A stretch of 20,334 nt of DNA from CAZEAC01 sp964510065 (GTDB lineage Bacteria; Bdellovibrionota_C; UBA2361; CAIXSY01). The stretch lies in assembly GCA_964510065.1 (NCBI GenBank), contig CAZEAC010000081.1:1-20334 (forward strand), written 5' to 3'. Made by a program: the position numbers and the translations under genes. The notes beneath the pieces were generated by a model. It did not search any database. It saw only the letters and a program-made list of their open reading frames with translations, and was not told where the DNA came from. Each line of letters opens with the position of its first letter. The first letter of the stretch is position 1. Shown here one piece after another: positions 14,599-20,334 of this stretch.

Positions 14599-15744
14599 AT
14601 GCAACAGACTAGCCCCAAACTGCATATCTTTCTGGGTCGGCACGAGTCGCCGCGCTCTGGAATGTGGGTAAACGCGGCGGCGGTTTCTCAAGCGCTTTTA
14701 CCCCTTTTGGAGGGAGGTTCGTTGTTTCGAAGCAGCAATTTTACCTTCGCTGGGCCAACTGAGCTATATGCCGAAGTGCCGGCAATACGTCGGAAGCTTA
14801 AAAGATTGGAAGGCTTTTTAGGAAGTAGACGTGGTGGTTTTATTAGAGATCTGCTGTATGTCGTTCCTTCCCAAGAGATCTTTCACGGCATGTCCAACTT
14901 TGTTCCGCTGCTCGGCGGAGGAAAAGTTGTTTTGACGCTGCACGATCTTTTGCAGGCATATCCGCGAACTGCTCCGACAAACTTTTACGAGTGGGTTCGC
15001 CGAGTGTGGTATCGCGCGATGCTCGCGATTATGGTTTCAAGAAGTGATAAGATTATTACTGATCACCCAAGAATTGCTGACACGCTTCGCGCGAAATTTC
15101 GTATTCGTTCGCGACCCATTGTTATCTATCCGCCGTTGCACAGCGCATTCCTTGAAGCGGCGCTTCCCGATGTTGTGGCGCGCGATCGGACCGTGCTTGC
15201 GTTTACCGGGCAGGACCGGCGGAAAAATTTAGAGGGCGCGGTGCGCACCTTCGCTGCAAGCGCTTTTGCCGCCGACCACACCCTGACCATATTCGCTGGA
15301 TCTTCGCGTAATAAAGAGCAGATTGTCTCGCGTATCGAGTCGGAGTGTCGGCGTATTCGCGCCGAGATTGCCTGGGAAATTATGAGCGATGTGCCGATGG
15401 CGAACATGCCGGGACTTTTTGCCTCGGCTGCCGCGGTGCTCTTTCCCTCGTTTGCCGAGGGATTTGGCTATCCGATTTACGAAGCACTTTCGCAAGGGTG
15501 TCAGGTCGTTTGTGACGGCGAGCTTCTGATTCCGGAAGTGCGGCCTTTTGAGGACAGAGTAATTTTTCGCTGTGCTCCCGCTGACGATCATTCTGTAGTG
15601 CGAGCGCTGGCGGCGCTTAAAGCCGCAGCTCCGTCGGTTGAAGCGCGGTCCGAAGCGGCGAGCTCCGTACGTGCGTTGCTTAATCCGGAGCGCGCAGCGC
15701 AGGAGTTAATGACAATTTATCGAGACTTAGCAGAGGTATCGTGA
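14599..15744 (+). CDS. glycosyltransferase, GT4-like (group 1)
   Basis: Retaining, GT-B-fold glycosyltransferase that moves a sugar from a nucleotide sugar to an unknown acceptor, probably in cell-envelope glycan assembly. In 381 residues: LTLHDLL at 112-118 in the acceptor domain, the hinge region with FTGQDRRKNLEGAV at 202-215, and PSFAEGFGYPIYEALSQG at 283-300, containing the E-x7-E pair (Glu287, Glu295) of the donor site. Length is typical. The ATG lacks a clear ribosome-binding site. The stop overlaps the start of the next gene as GTGA (15741-15744), so translation is coupled to an rRNA methylase, an unusual partner that gives no hint of the acceptor. Confidence 0.9.
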   Translation: MQQTSPKLHIFLGRHESPRSGMWVNAAAVSQALLPLLEGGSLFRSSNFTFAGPTELYAEVPAIRRKLKRLEGFLGSRRGGFIRDLLYVVPSQEIFHGMSNFVPLLGGGKVVLTLHDLLQAYPRTAPTNFYEWVRRVWYRAMLAIMVSRSDKIITDHPRIADTLRAKFRIRSRPIVIYPPLHSAFLEAALPDVVARDRTVLAFTGQDRRKNLEGAVRTFAASAFAADHTLTIFAGSSRNKEQIVSRIESECRRIRAEIAWEIMSDVPMANMPGLFASAAAVLFPSFAEGFGYPIYEALSQGCQVVCDGELLIPEVRPFEDRVIFRCAPADDHSVVRALAALKAAAPSVEARSEAASSVRALLNPERAAQELMTIYRDLAEVS

Positions 15745-16505
15745 GCAGACGGGATAAGAACAGGTCAAAAGCCGCGCGTTCGGGACAGATCGTTATTGGT
15801 AGGAATACGGTGCGCGAGGTGCTTTTTTCCAATCCCGAGCGCATTTTGATGATTCTTGCCGCAAGCACGGCGCTTGATCAGCAAGCCGAGCAAACCCTCG
15901 AACGTGCGCGCGAGCTTGGTATCGGCGTTGAATTGATGGGCCTGTCGGAGCTTAGCGAAAGGTGCGGATCGACTTCGCATCAGTCGATCGCCGCATTGGT
16001 GGCGCCACGCGAGCTGGTTTCGCTTAAACAATTCTTGAGCACGGATCGCGAAGAAAGTTTGCTTGTGATTGTTGATTCAATTGAAGATCCGCATAATTTT
16101 GGCGCTATATTACGCGCGGCAGAATGTTTTGGAGCTGACGCTGTTATTTGGTCGAAAAATCGCGGCGTGGGGATAACTCCGGTGGTGACCAAAGCAAGTG
16201 TTGGAGCATCGGAGCTAGTGACCCTGATTGAGGTTGCGAATTTAGTTGAGGCGGCGGGGCGGTGCAAAGATGCTGGGTACTGGCTTGTAGGAGCTGAAGT
16301 TCGCGAAGGAGCAAAAGAGCTTGGTGGCTTCGAGTTTCCCAAGAAATGCGCGCTTGTCCTTGGTTCGGAAGGTGAGGGGATTCACAACTTGCTTCAAAGG
16401 AAGCTTGATTATCGAGTATATATCCCACTCCTGGGCCGGATTGATTCTTTAAATGTATCGCAGGCGGCGGCGGTGTTGCTTTACTCGGCGCGAGCTGCGC
16501 GCTGA
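15741..16505 (+). CDS. rlmB: 23S rRNA 2'-O-methyltransferase, TrmH/SpoU family
   Basis: SPOUT-class enzyme that methylates a ribose 2'-OH in rRNA (Gm2251 in 23S for RlmB) from S-adenosylmethionine. In 254 residues there is an N-terminal substrate-binding domain with IGRNTVREVL at 19-28 and HQSIAA near 80. The three SpoU motifs follow: DPHNFGAILR at 116-125, LVLGSEGEGI at 205-214 and IPLLGRIDSLNVSQAAAV at 228-245, which make the trefoil knot. The GTG start overlaps the glycosyltransferase stop (GTGA) and AGAGG sits 6 nt before it. A TrmH-like tRNA methylase is a less likely alternative, because the N-terminal domain fits RlmB. The first 14 residues are basic. Confidence 0.88.
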   Translation: MSRRDKNRSKAARSGQIVIGRNTVREVLFSNPERILMILAASTALDQQAEQTLERARELGIGVELMGLSELSERCGSTSHQSIAALVAPRELVSLKQFLSTDREESLLVIVDSIEDPHNFGAILRAAECFGADAVIWSKNRGVGITPVVTKASVGASELVTLIEVANLVEAAGRCKDAGYWLVGAEVREGAKELGGFEFPKKCALVLGSEGEGIHNLLQRKLDYRVYIPLLGRIDSLNVSQAAAVLLYSARAAR

Positions 16506-16535
16506 CGAAAGGCCAATTTCAAGCCGCTATTATCT

Positions 16536-16562
16536 AACTAATTCCAAGTATTCCAATTAGTT
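16536..16562. promoter_or_regulatory. AT-rich inverted repeat upstream of scpA
   Basis: AACTAATT (16536-16543) and AATTAGTT (16555-16562) are perfect 8-bp inverted copies separated by 11 bp. They lie 31-57 nt downstream of the rlmB-like gene and 49 nt before the scpA ATG. There is no T tract, so an operator is more likely than a terminator. Confidence 0.4.
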
Positions 16563-16611
16563 CCGCTCATCGGCTCTTTACAAATATCTTCAGTTCAAAT
16601 AACTTAAATCA

Positions 16612-17451
16612 ATGTCTGAAAGTAGCTCGACCGAGGAATACGCCCACTTTTTCGAAGTGCGATTGGATCTATTTGATGGCCCGATCGATCTTTTGTTGCA
16701 CCTGGTAAAGAGCCGCGAGCTTCCGATTGAGGAGCTTTCTCTTGCCCAGGTTACCGGGCAATATTTTGCCTGTATTGAGGCTGCGCGCTATTATGATTTA
16801 GAGGTCGCCGCCGAATATCTGGTGATTGCTGCAACGCTCCTCTCAATAAAATCTAGTGTTTTGCTTAATCAGCCTGTTGAGCTTATTGAAGACGAAGAGG
16901 GGAATCTCGTTGATCCGCATCAAGAGTTGCTCAGACGGCTGCGTGAGCATGAAGTGTATAAGCAGGGCGCTTTTCAGCTAAGCTGCCGAAAGCTTCTTGG
17001 GGTTGATGTGTTTTCGCCACCGAGCTTGCTTAAGGCGATTGAGCCACCGCCAGCGCGATTCAAACCGCATGACGCGATTCTCCTTGGCATGGCGTTCAAA
17101 AAGCTGCTTGATAAGGTACCGGCGGGACGTGTCGGTATAGAGATTCAGGTAGATTCGGTCACTATTGTTGAGCGGATGATGAGCATGGTCGATCGGCTTC
17201 GCGAGAAAAAAGGAGCTCTTTCCTTCGCTTCGTTGGTCGAAGATCTTACGAGCCGTGCCTCCATTGTTTCAGCGTTTATCGCTCTTCTCGAGCTAATGAA
17301 GCGCCAAGCAGTTGTGGTACGACAGGACGATGTCTTTGGCGAGATCACGATTGCGCTAGGAGGTGAAGTGCTAGACAGCTCCGCAATGACATCAGAGTTC
17401 GATTCCGATAATGACAAAGAGCAGAGCGAGCAGGTAACTGCGGTAGGTTAG
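16612..17451 (+). CDS. scpA: segregation and condensation protein A
   Basis: Kleisin subunit of the SMC-ScpAB condensin, which bridges the SMC heads to compact and separate chromosomes. In 279 residues the family opening FEVRLDLFDGPIDLLLHLVK lies at about 14-33, followed by YLVIAATLLSIKSSVLL (about 76-92). A C-terminal winged-helix region with VDRLREKKGALSFASLVED and AFIALLELMKRQAVVVRQ ends in an acidic tail. Length is typical. No clear ribosome-binding site precedes the ATG. scpB follows after 20 nt on the same strand. The cognate smc gene is not in the window. Confidence 0.95.
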   Translation: MSESSSTEEYAHFFEVRLDLFDGPIDLLLHLVKSRELPIEELSLAQVTGQYFACIEAARYYDLEVAAEYLVIAATLLSIKSSVLLNQPVELIEDEEGNLVDPHQELLRRLREHEVYKQGAFQLSCRKLLGVDVFSPPSLLKAIEPPPARFKPHDAILLGMAFKKLLDKVPAGRVGIEIQVDSVTIVERMMSMVDRLREKKGALSFASLVEDLTSRASIVSAFIALLELMKRQAVVVRQDDVFGEITIALGGEVLDSSAMTSEFDSDNDKEQSEQVTAVG

Positions 17452-17471
17452 TAGTAGCGGGGAGGTATGGT

Positions 17472-18164
17472 ATGGATCAGGCCGAAGATCTAGTTCAAGC
17501 CGAAGCGAGTGAGGTGACCGAACACGAGGAAGTTGTCGATGAGAATCGCGAGGAATCCAAAGCGGTCGTTGAAGTTCTTGATCAGGATCAAAAAATAGGA
17601 TTGGTCGAAGCACTGCTTTTCGCGAACGGCGAGCCGCTCACTAAAGATCGGCTGGTAGACGCGAGTACACTTGAAGAGGCAGAGATTGACGCGATAATAA
17701 AAACGTTGCGTGAGAAGTTTGCGGGAGAATCTTCGGGTTTTGAGCTCGTGGAGGTTGCCGGGGCGCTTCAGCTTAGAACTAAAGGGCGTTACGCGCCCTT
17801 TCTCCGTGCGCTAAGGGCGAGCGCTCCGCGAAGACTTTCGAATGCGGCGCTAGAGACTCTTTCAATTGTAGCCTATCGCCAGCCGATTGTGAAAAGCGAT
17901 GTCGAAAAGATACGTGGTGTTGACGCAACTCCTACCTTGAAGACCTTGCTTGAAAGAAATCTTGTGCGGATTGTTGGGCACCAGCCGACGGTGGGCCAAC
18001 CTGCGCTCTATGGCACCACTGACGAGTTTTTAAAGCTATTTGGCCTCAGTTCGCTCGCAGAGCTCCCGACACTCCGTGATTTAGGCGAGCTGGAGAAAGA
18101 TCCAGGCGAAAGCGGCGAGGAACCTGTAGAGGTTGCTCCTGAAGCTACACAGGCTTTATCCTGA
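17472..18164 (+). CDS. scpB: segregation and condensation protein B
   Basis: Winged-helix partner of ScpA in condensin. The 230 residues begin with an acidic tail of about 40. The family core follows: VEALLFANGEPLTKDRL, then SGFELVEVAGALQLRTKGRYAPFL, LSNAALETLSIVAYRQPI, VEKIRGVDATPTLKTLLERNLVRIVG and the C-terminal YGTTDEFLKLFGL. Another acidic tail ends the protein, and both tails are longer than in minimal homologues. A GGGGAGG box (17459-17465) lies 6 nt before the ATG at 17472, which fixes the start. Its position directly behind scpA is the usual order. Confidence 0.95.
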   Translation: MDQAEDLVQAEASEVTEHEEVVDENREESKAVVEVLDQDQKIGLVEALLFANGEPLTKDRLVDASTLEEAEIDAIIKTLREKFAGESSGFELVEVAGALQLRTKGRYAPFLRALRASAPRRLSNAALETLSIVAYRQPIVKSDVEKIRGVDATPTLKTLLERNLVRIVGHQPTVGQPALYGTTDEFLKLFGLSSLAELPTLRDLGELEKDPGESGEEPVEVAPEATQALS

Positions 18165-18284
18165 ACGGCGGTGTGGTATAACTCCGGTAGTGTTTTACCT
18201 GGGTATGATTTAGCCATTAGTCTCCACAGTAGAAGCCCGTGAGAAGTCCGGGTTAGTTTGGTGATGTTTACGGAGCCATAGTAT

Positions 18285-19016
18285 ATGGAGCGGGTGCGCC
18301 TTCAAAAATTTATTTCGGAATGTGGTGTCGCCTCGAGGCGCGCGGCGGAGGAGCTGATCCTCGAAGGTAAGGTCATGGTTAATGGCCGCGTTGTCACCGA
18401 AATGGGGGTAAAGATAGATCCGCGCCGAGATCGCGTGCAGGTTCGAAAAAAGATAATTCGTCCGGCCGTGAAAGGTGTGCTGCTTTTTTATAAGCCGCGC
18501 GGTGTTGTGTGCACACTGAATGATCCCGAGGGCCGTCGCTCGGTGGCTGATTATCTGACCAAACATTATCGATCATATTTCCCGGTGGGTCGACTCGACT
18601 GGGAGTCGACCGGGCTATTGGTGCTTACCAATGATGGCGAGCTTGCCGAGCGGCTAATGCACCCACGCTACCAATTTGCGAGGACCTACAAGGTCAAGGC
18701 TGAGGGCAAAGTGAGTGAGGCGCTCGCTGAAAAGCTGGAACGAGGTGTGCAGCTTAATGACGGTATTGCGCGTGCCGGAGTTAAGATCTTGCAGTACGAA
18801 GAGGCATCAACCTGGTTAGAGGTGACCGTGCGCGAGGGGCGTAACCGTTTGGTTCGGCGATTGATGCAGAAGATTCACCACCCGGTGATAAAACTGCTGC
18901 GGCTTTCTCATGGCCCATTCAAGGTCGGAAAGCTTAGGCCCGGAGATATGCGTAAGTTGAGCGAGAAAGATTATCAGTACTATCGAAAACGGGTTTTTGA
19001 ATATGATCCTAGGTAG
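18285..19016 (+). CDS. rluB: 23S rRNA pseudouridine synthase, RsuA/RluB family
   Basis: Isomerises a uridine to pseudouridine in 23S rRNA (U2605 for RluB). In 243 residues an S4 RNA-binding domain spans about 4-50 (RLQKFISECGVASRRAAEELI), and the catalytic domain carries GRLDWESTGLLVLTNDG at 102-118 with Asp105 as the nucleophile. REGRNRLVRRLMQKIHHPVIKLLR-type sequence follows near 185-208. RluB is favoured over RsuA, RluE or RluF by the full S4 domain and the common scpA-scpB-rluB gene order, but the family assignment is surer than the exact uridine. GGAG (18272-18275) precedes the ATG by 9 nt. The next gene starts inside its last codons. Confidence 0.9.
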   Translation: MERVRLQKFISECGVASRRAAEELILEGKVMVNGRVVTEMGVKIDPRRDRVQVRKKIIRPAVKGVLLFYKPRGVVCTLNDPEGRRSVADYLTKHYRSYFPVGRLDWESTGLLVLTNDGELAERLMHPRYQFARTYKVKAEGKVSEALAEKLERGVQLNDGIARAGVKILQYEEASTWLEVTVREGRNRLVRRLMQKIHHPVIKLLRLSHGPFKVGKLRPGDMRKLSEKDYQYYRKRVFEYDPR

Positions 19017-19926
19017 AACCGCGACTTGGTCTGTTTCCGCGATACTGTGTGTAACTCTTTACGTGAGCCCTAGTGTAGGCGAGGTACTTAAGTATACCGA
19101 CAGTGCGGGCGGCACTCATTTTGTGAGCCGCCTCGAGGACATTCCAGAAAGCTACCGCGACGCAGCGAGGACGCTCGATGGCGCGCCTATTTCGAAGCAG
19201 GGCGTACCTGGCGTGCCCAGCGTAAAAGGGCGAATGCCGCTGGATACCCTGGCATGGTTCAGCGCTGAGGCGTTCCAAAAGCAGGCAAAATCTGGGTACC
19301 TCGAGTGGATTGATAAGCAGAAGGGGTTCCATGCGATCCAGCCAAACCTTGAGTTTCAGCCGAGCCTAGCGACTTTGGGCCCCGGGCGAGGCAAGCCAGT
19401 TGTGAAGTTCGATGGCGTTGATGACTACTTAACTTCCGATGCGATTGCGGCGAGCTTAATTAGTATCGATCAGCTTACTGTTATCGTAGTTGCCGCTTCA
19501 GAGGCTGACCGAGATCAGATTGTGTGGTCGATACATCGTGGTGATAAGACTACCGACGTAGCTCGGTTCGGGTTTGCTGAAGGATCAAAGGTTCGTGTGA
19601 AATGCACCGAGAAGGTCGGCAAAGATTATTATGACCAAGTAATTAATGGTACTGAGCATCTCTCTGTATATAGTGTCACATTCGATCGGGAGCGCGCGGT
19701 CGCATACAAAAACGGCCAACAAATTTTGGATCATCAGCTCCCGCGACCAATTGATTTCTCACAGGCGCGCTACTTCAGTATTGGCCAGGAGTACGACAAG
19801 GGAAAGCCGACTGATTTTCTTTCTGGCTCAGTTGCTGAGCTGCTTATGGTGACAAGGGTGCTGAGCGATCAGGAGCGCGGTGCACTTGAGCGGCAACTTA
19901 TGGATCGATACGGAATCGCAGAGTAA
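19003..19926 (+). CDS. secreted protein with DUF4124-like and LamG-like domains
   Basis: From the ATG at 19003 the protein has 307 residues; a TTG two codons earlier is an alternative. A signal peptide covers about 1-26. Next comes a short DUF4124-like segment (VLKYTDSAGGTHFVSRLEDIP), known from proteobacterial envelope proteins. A linker leads to a region from about 125 to 305 that looks like a concanavalin A/LamG-type jelly roll: VVKFDGVDDYL near 132, alternating strands, YFSIGQEYD near 262, and FLSGSVAELLMVTRVLSDQERGAL-like sequence near the end. LamG-type folds commonly bind sugars or proteins; the ligand here is unknown. It overlaps the end of rluB by 14 bp, so it is cotranscribed with it. 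Confidence 0.82.
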   Translation: MILGRTATWSVSAILCVTLYVSPSVGEVLKYTDSAGGTHFVSRLEDIPESYRDAARTLDGAPISKQGVPGVPSVKGRMPLDTLAWFSAEAFQKQAKSGYLEWIDKQKGFHAIQPNLEFQPSLATLGPGRGKPVVKFDGVDDYLTSDAIAASLISIDQLTVIVVAASEADRDQIVWSIHRGDKTTDVARFGFAEGSKVRVKCTEKVGKDYYDQVINGTEHLSVYSVTFDRERAVAYKNGQQILDHQLPRPIDFSQARYFSIGQEYDKGKPTDFLSGSVAELLMVTRVLSDQERGALERQLMDRYGIAE

Positions 19927-19972
19927 GTAAAATATCGGGGACGGGGGCGAGCGGCGCGCGTCGATTAGTACC

Positions 19973-20003
19973 GAGCTAAGGGCCCGAGCGCCAAGCGGGA
20001 AAT
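19973..20003 (-). repeat. tRNA-trailing GC-rich repeat, copy 3
   Basis: A 31-nt copy that matches 20241-20271 at 30 of 31 positions; on the minus strand both begin ATTTCCCGCTTGGCGCTCGG. It is separated from that copy by an inverted repeat and a terminator, and sits 47 nt after the LamG-like gene. The surrounding 19927-20280 spacer holds only repeats and hairpins, no gene. Confidence 0.85.
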
Positions 20004-20048
20004 AAGAAAAGGCTAGTACCGTGTGACTGAAACACTCTGCATTCCTAG

Positions 20049-20118
20049 CTCTGCGCCCTCCGTGCCTCTGTGGTGTTTTAAAATTAGGAAAAACCACAGA
20101 GACACGGAGAGCACAGAG
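20049..20118. repeat. 70-bp imperfect inverted repeat (CACAGAG type)
   Basis: The left arm (20049-20078: CTCTGCGCCCTCCGTG, then CCTCTGTGGTG and T-run) is the near-complement of the right arm (20090-20118: A-run, CCACAGAGACACGGAG, then AGCACAGAG). About 26 of 30 positions pair around a short AT-rich loop. A T-rich run on either strand would follow the inner stem only, so a classical terminator is not obvious. Similar short-period CACAGAG sequences are, as I recall, scattered in intergenic regions of many bacteria. Confidence 0.8.
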
Positions 20119-20170
20119 TGAGGACTGAGAACCAAGACCGGTTATTTTGGTTACAGCGTACTAAGAAGAT

Positions 20171-20206
20171 AAGGAAGAAAATGGGGGACCGGGGCGCACC
20201 CCGGTC
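20171..20206 (-). terminator. terminator of the tRNA-fMet transcript
   Basis: On the minus strand GACCGGGG, loop TGCG, CCCCGGTC (20206-20187) is a perfect 8-bp GC-rich stem, followed by CCCCATTTTCTTCC. It lies 75 nt beyond the 3' end of tRNA-fMet in its direction of transcription. This has the form of a rho-independent terminator. Confidence 0.7.
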
Positions 20207-20240
20207 AGCCGATGCCCGAGCGGTAGCGAGGAGCAGCATC

Positions 20241-20271
20241 GAGCTGAGGGCCCGAGCGCCAAGCGGGAAAT
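20241..20271 (-). repeat. tRNA-trailing GC-rich repeat, copy 4
   Basis: It starts 10 nt after the 3' end of tRNA-fMet, in the same direction, and is nearly identical to copy 3. Its first 20 bases (TTTCCCGCTTGGCGCTCGGG) match the copy behind tRNA-Ala with one difference. It is followed by a CGATGC/GCATCG stem (20210-20241) and the terminator. Confidence 0.85.
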
Positions 20272-20280
20272 CGGGCACTA

Positions 20281-20334
20281 TTGCGGGGGTGGGATTTGAA
20301 CCCACGACCTCCGGGTTATGAGCCCGACGAGCTA
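20281..20334 (-). tRNA. initiator tRNA-fMet (anticodon CAT), 5' part outside the window
   Basis: Only the 3' 54 nt are inside. The anticodon arm TCGGG-CTCATAA-CCCGG has anticodon CAT and three consecutive G-C pairs next to the loop, the mark of bacterial initiator tRNA. The T arm is GTGGG-TTCAAAT-CCCAC and the acceptor strand CCCCGCA, with discriminator A at 20281. The sequence closely follows Escherichia coli tRNA-fMet in this part. TAG follows, so the CCA is not encoded. Confidence 0.95.

Noticed and set aside
20118..20321. Open frames at the right end on both strands
   Set aside because: They translate tRNA-fMet, the trailer repeats and the terminator; no ribosome-binding site or domain.

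Overview
The window is a 20.3 kb piece of bacterial chromosome of roughly balanced GC content. It carries about 18 protein genes, four tRNA genes (one cut by the window end), one tRNA fragment and an unusual number of non-coding repeats around the tRNA genes. The gene set fits a Gram-negative, deltaproteobacteria-like lineage in the old broad sense: an MJ0042/DUF3426-type zinc-ribbon membrane protein, a DUF4124 secreted protein, scpA-scpB, many signal peptides, and a chromosomal HNH protein beside the CCA-adding enzyme. No species can be named from the sequence, and there is no clear phage, plasmid or CRISPR content.

Layout. At 1-1500 there is sparse, unrecognised coding: a weak small secreted ORF, a gene-poor stretch, and one convincing orphan gene (559-1440). 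Next come a tRNA-Asp gene, a repeat and a tRNA-Asp fragment, then leuS (1973-4672) facing a compact minus-strand operon (6267-4669) of a membrane-anchored unknown, an HD-domain protein and a secreted thermonuclease. Upstream lie two tandem collagen-like secreted paralogues (7547-6339) and a 179-bp inverted-repeat element (7823-8001) that abuts the 3' end of cca. cca overlaps the HNH gene. A strong promoter drives tRNA-Ile and tRNA-Ala, separated by four 36-bp hairpin repeats and followed by a repeat-rich 330-bp tail. dcd, a membrane/TPR gene pair in overlapping frames, NUDIX and zinc-ribbon genes follow. The right part is a plus-strand series: glycosyltransferase, RlmB-like methyltransferase, scpA, scpB, rluB and a DUF4124/LamG-like secreted protein. 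The window ends in a repeat-rich spacer behind an initiator tRNA on the minus strand.

How the genes relate. Much of the content is translation and tRNA metabolism: leuS, cca, four tRNAs, an rRNA ribose methylase and an rRNA pseudouridine synthase. Two tRNAs encode their CCA end and two do not, so cca is needed for the latter. scpA-scpB give the kleisin and accessory subunits of condensin, dcd supplies the dUMP pathway, and the thermonuclease, collagen-like and LamG-like proteins are exported.

The most notable signals are non-coding: (1) the four-copy hairpin array inside the tRNA-Ile/tRNA-Ala transcript; (2) a short GC-rich repeat found downstream of three separate tRNA loci, each time in the orientation of the tRNA; and (3) a MITE-like inverted repeat whose edge supplies the stop codon of cca.
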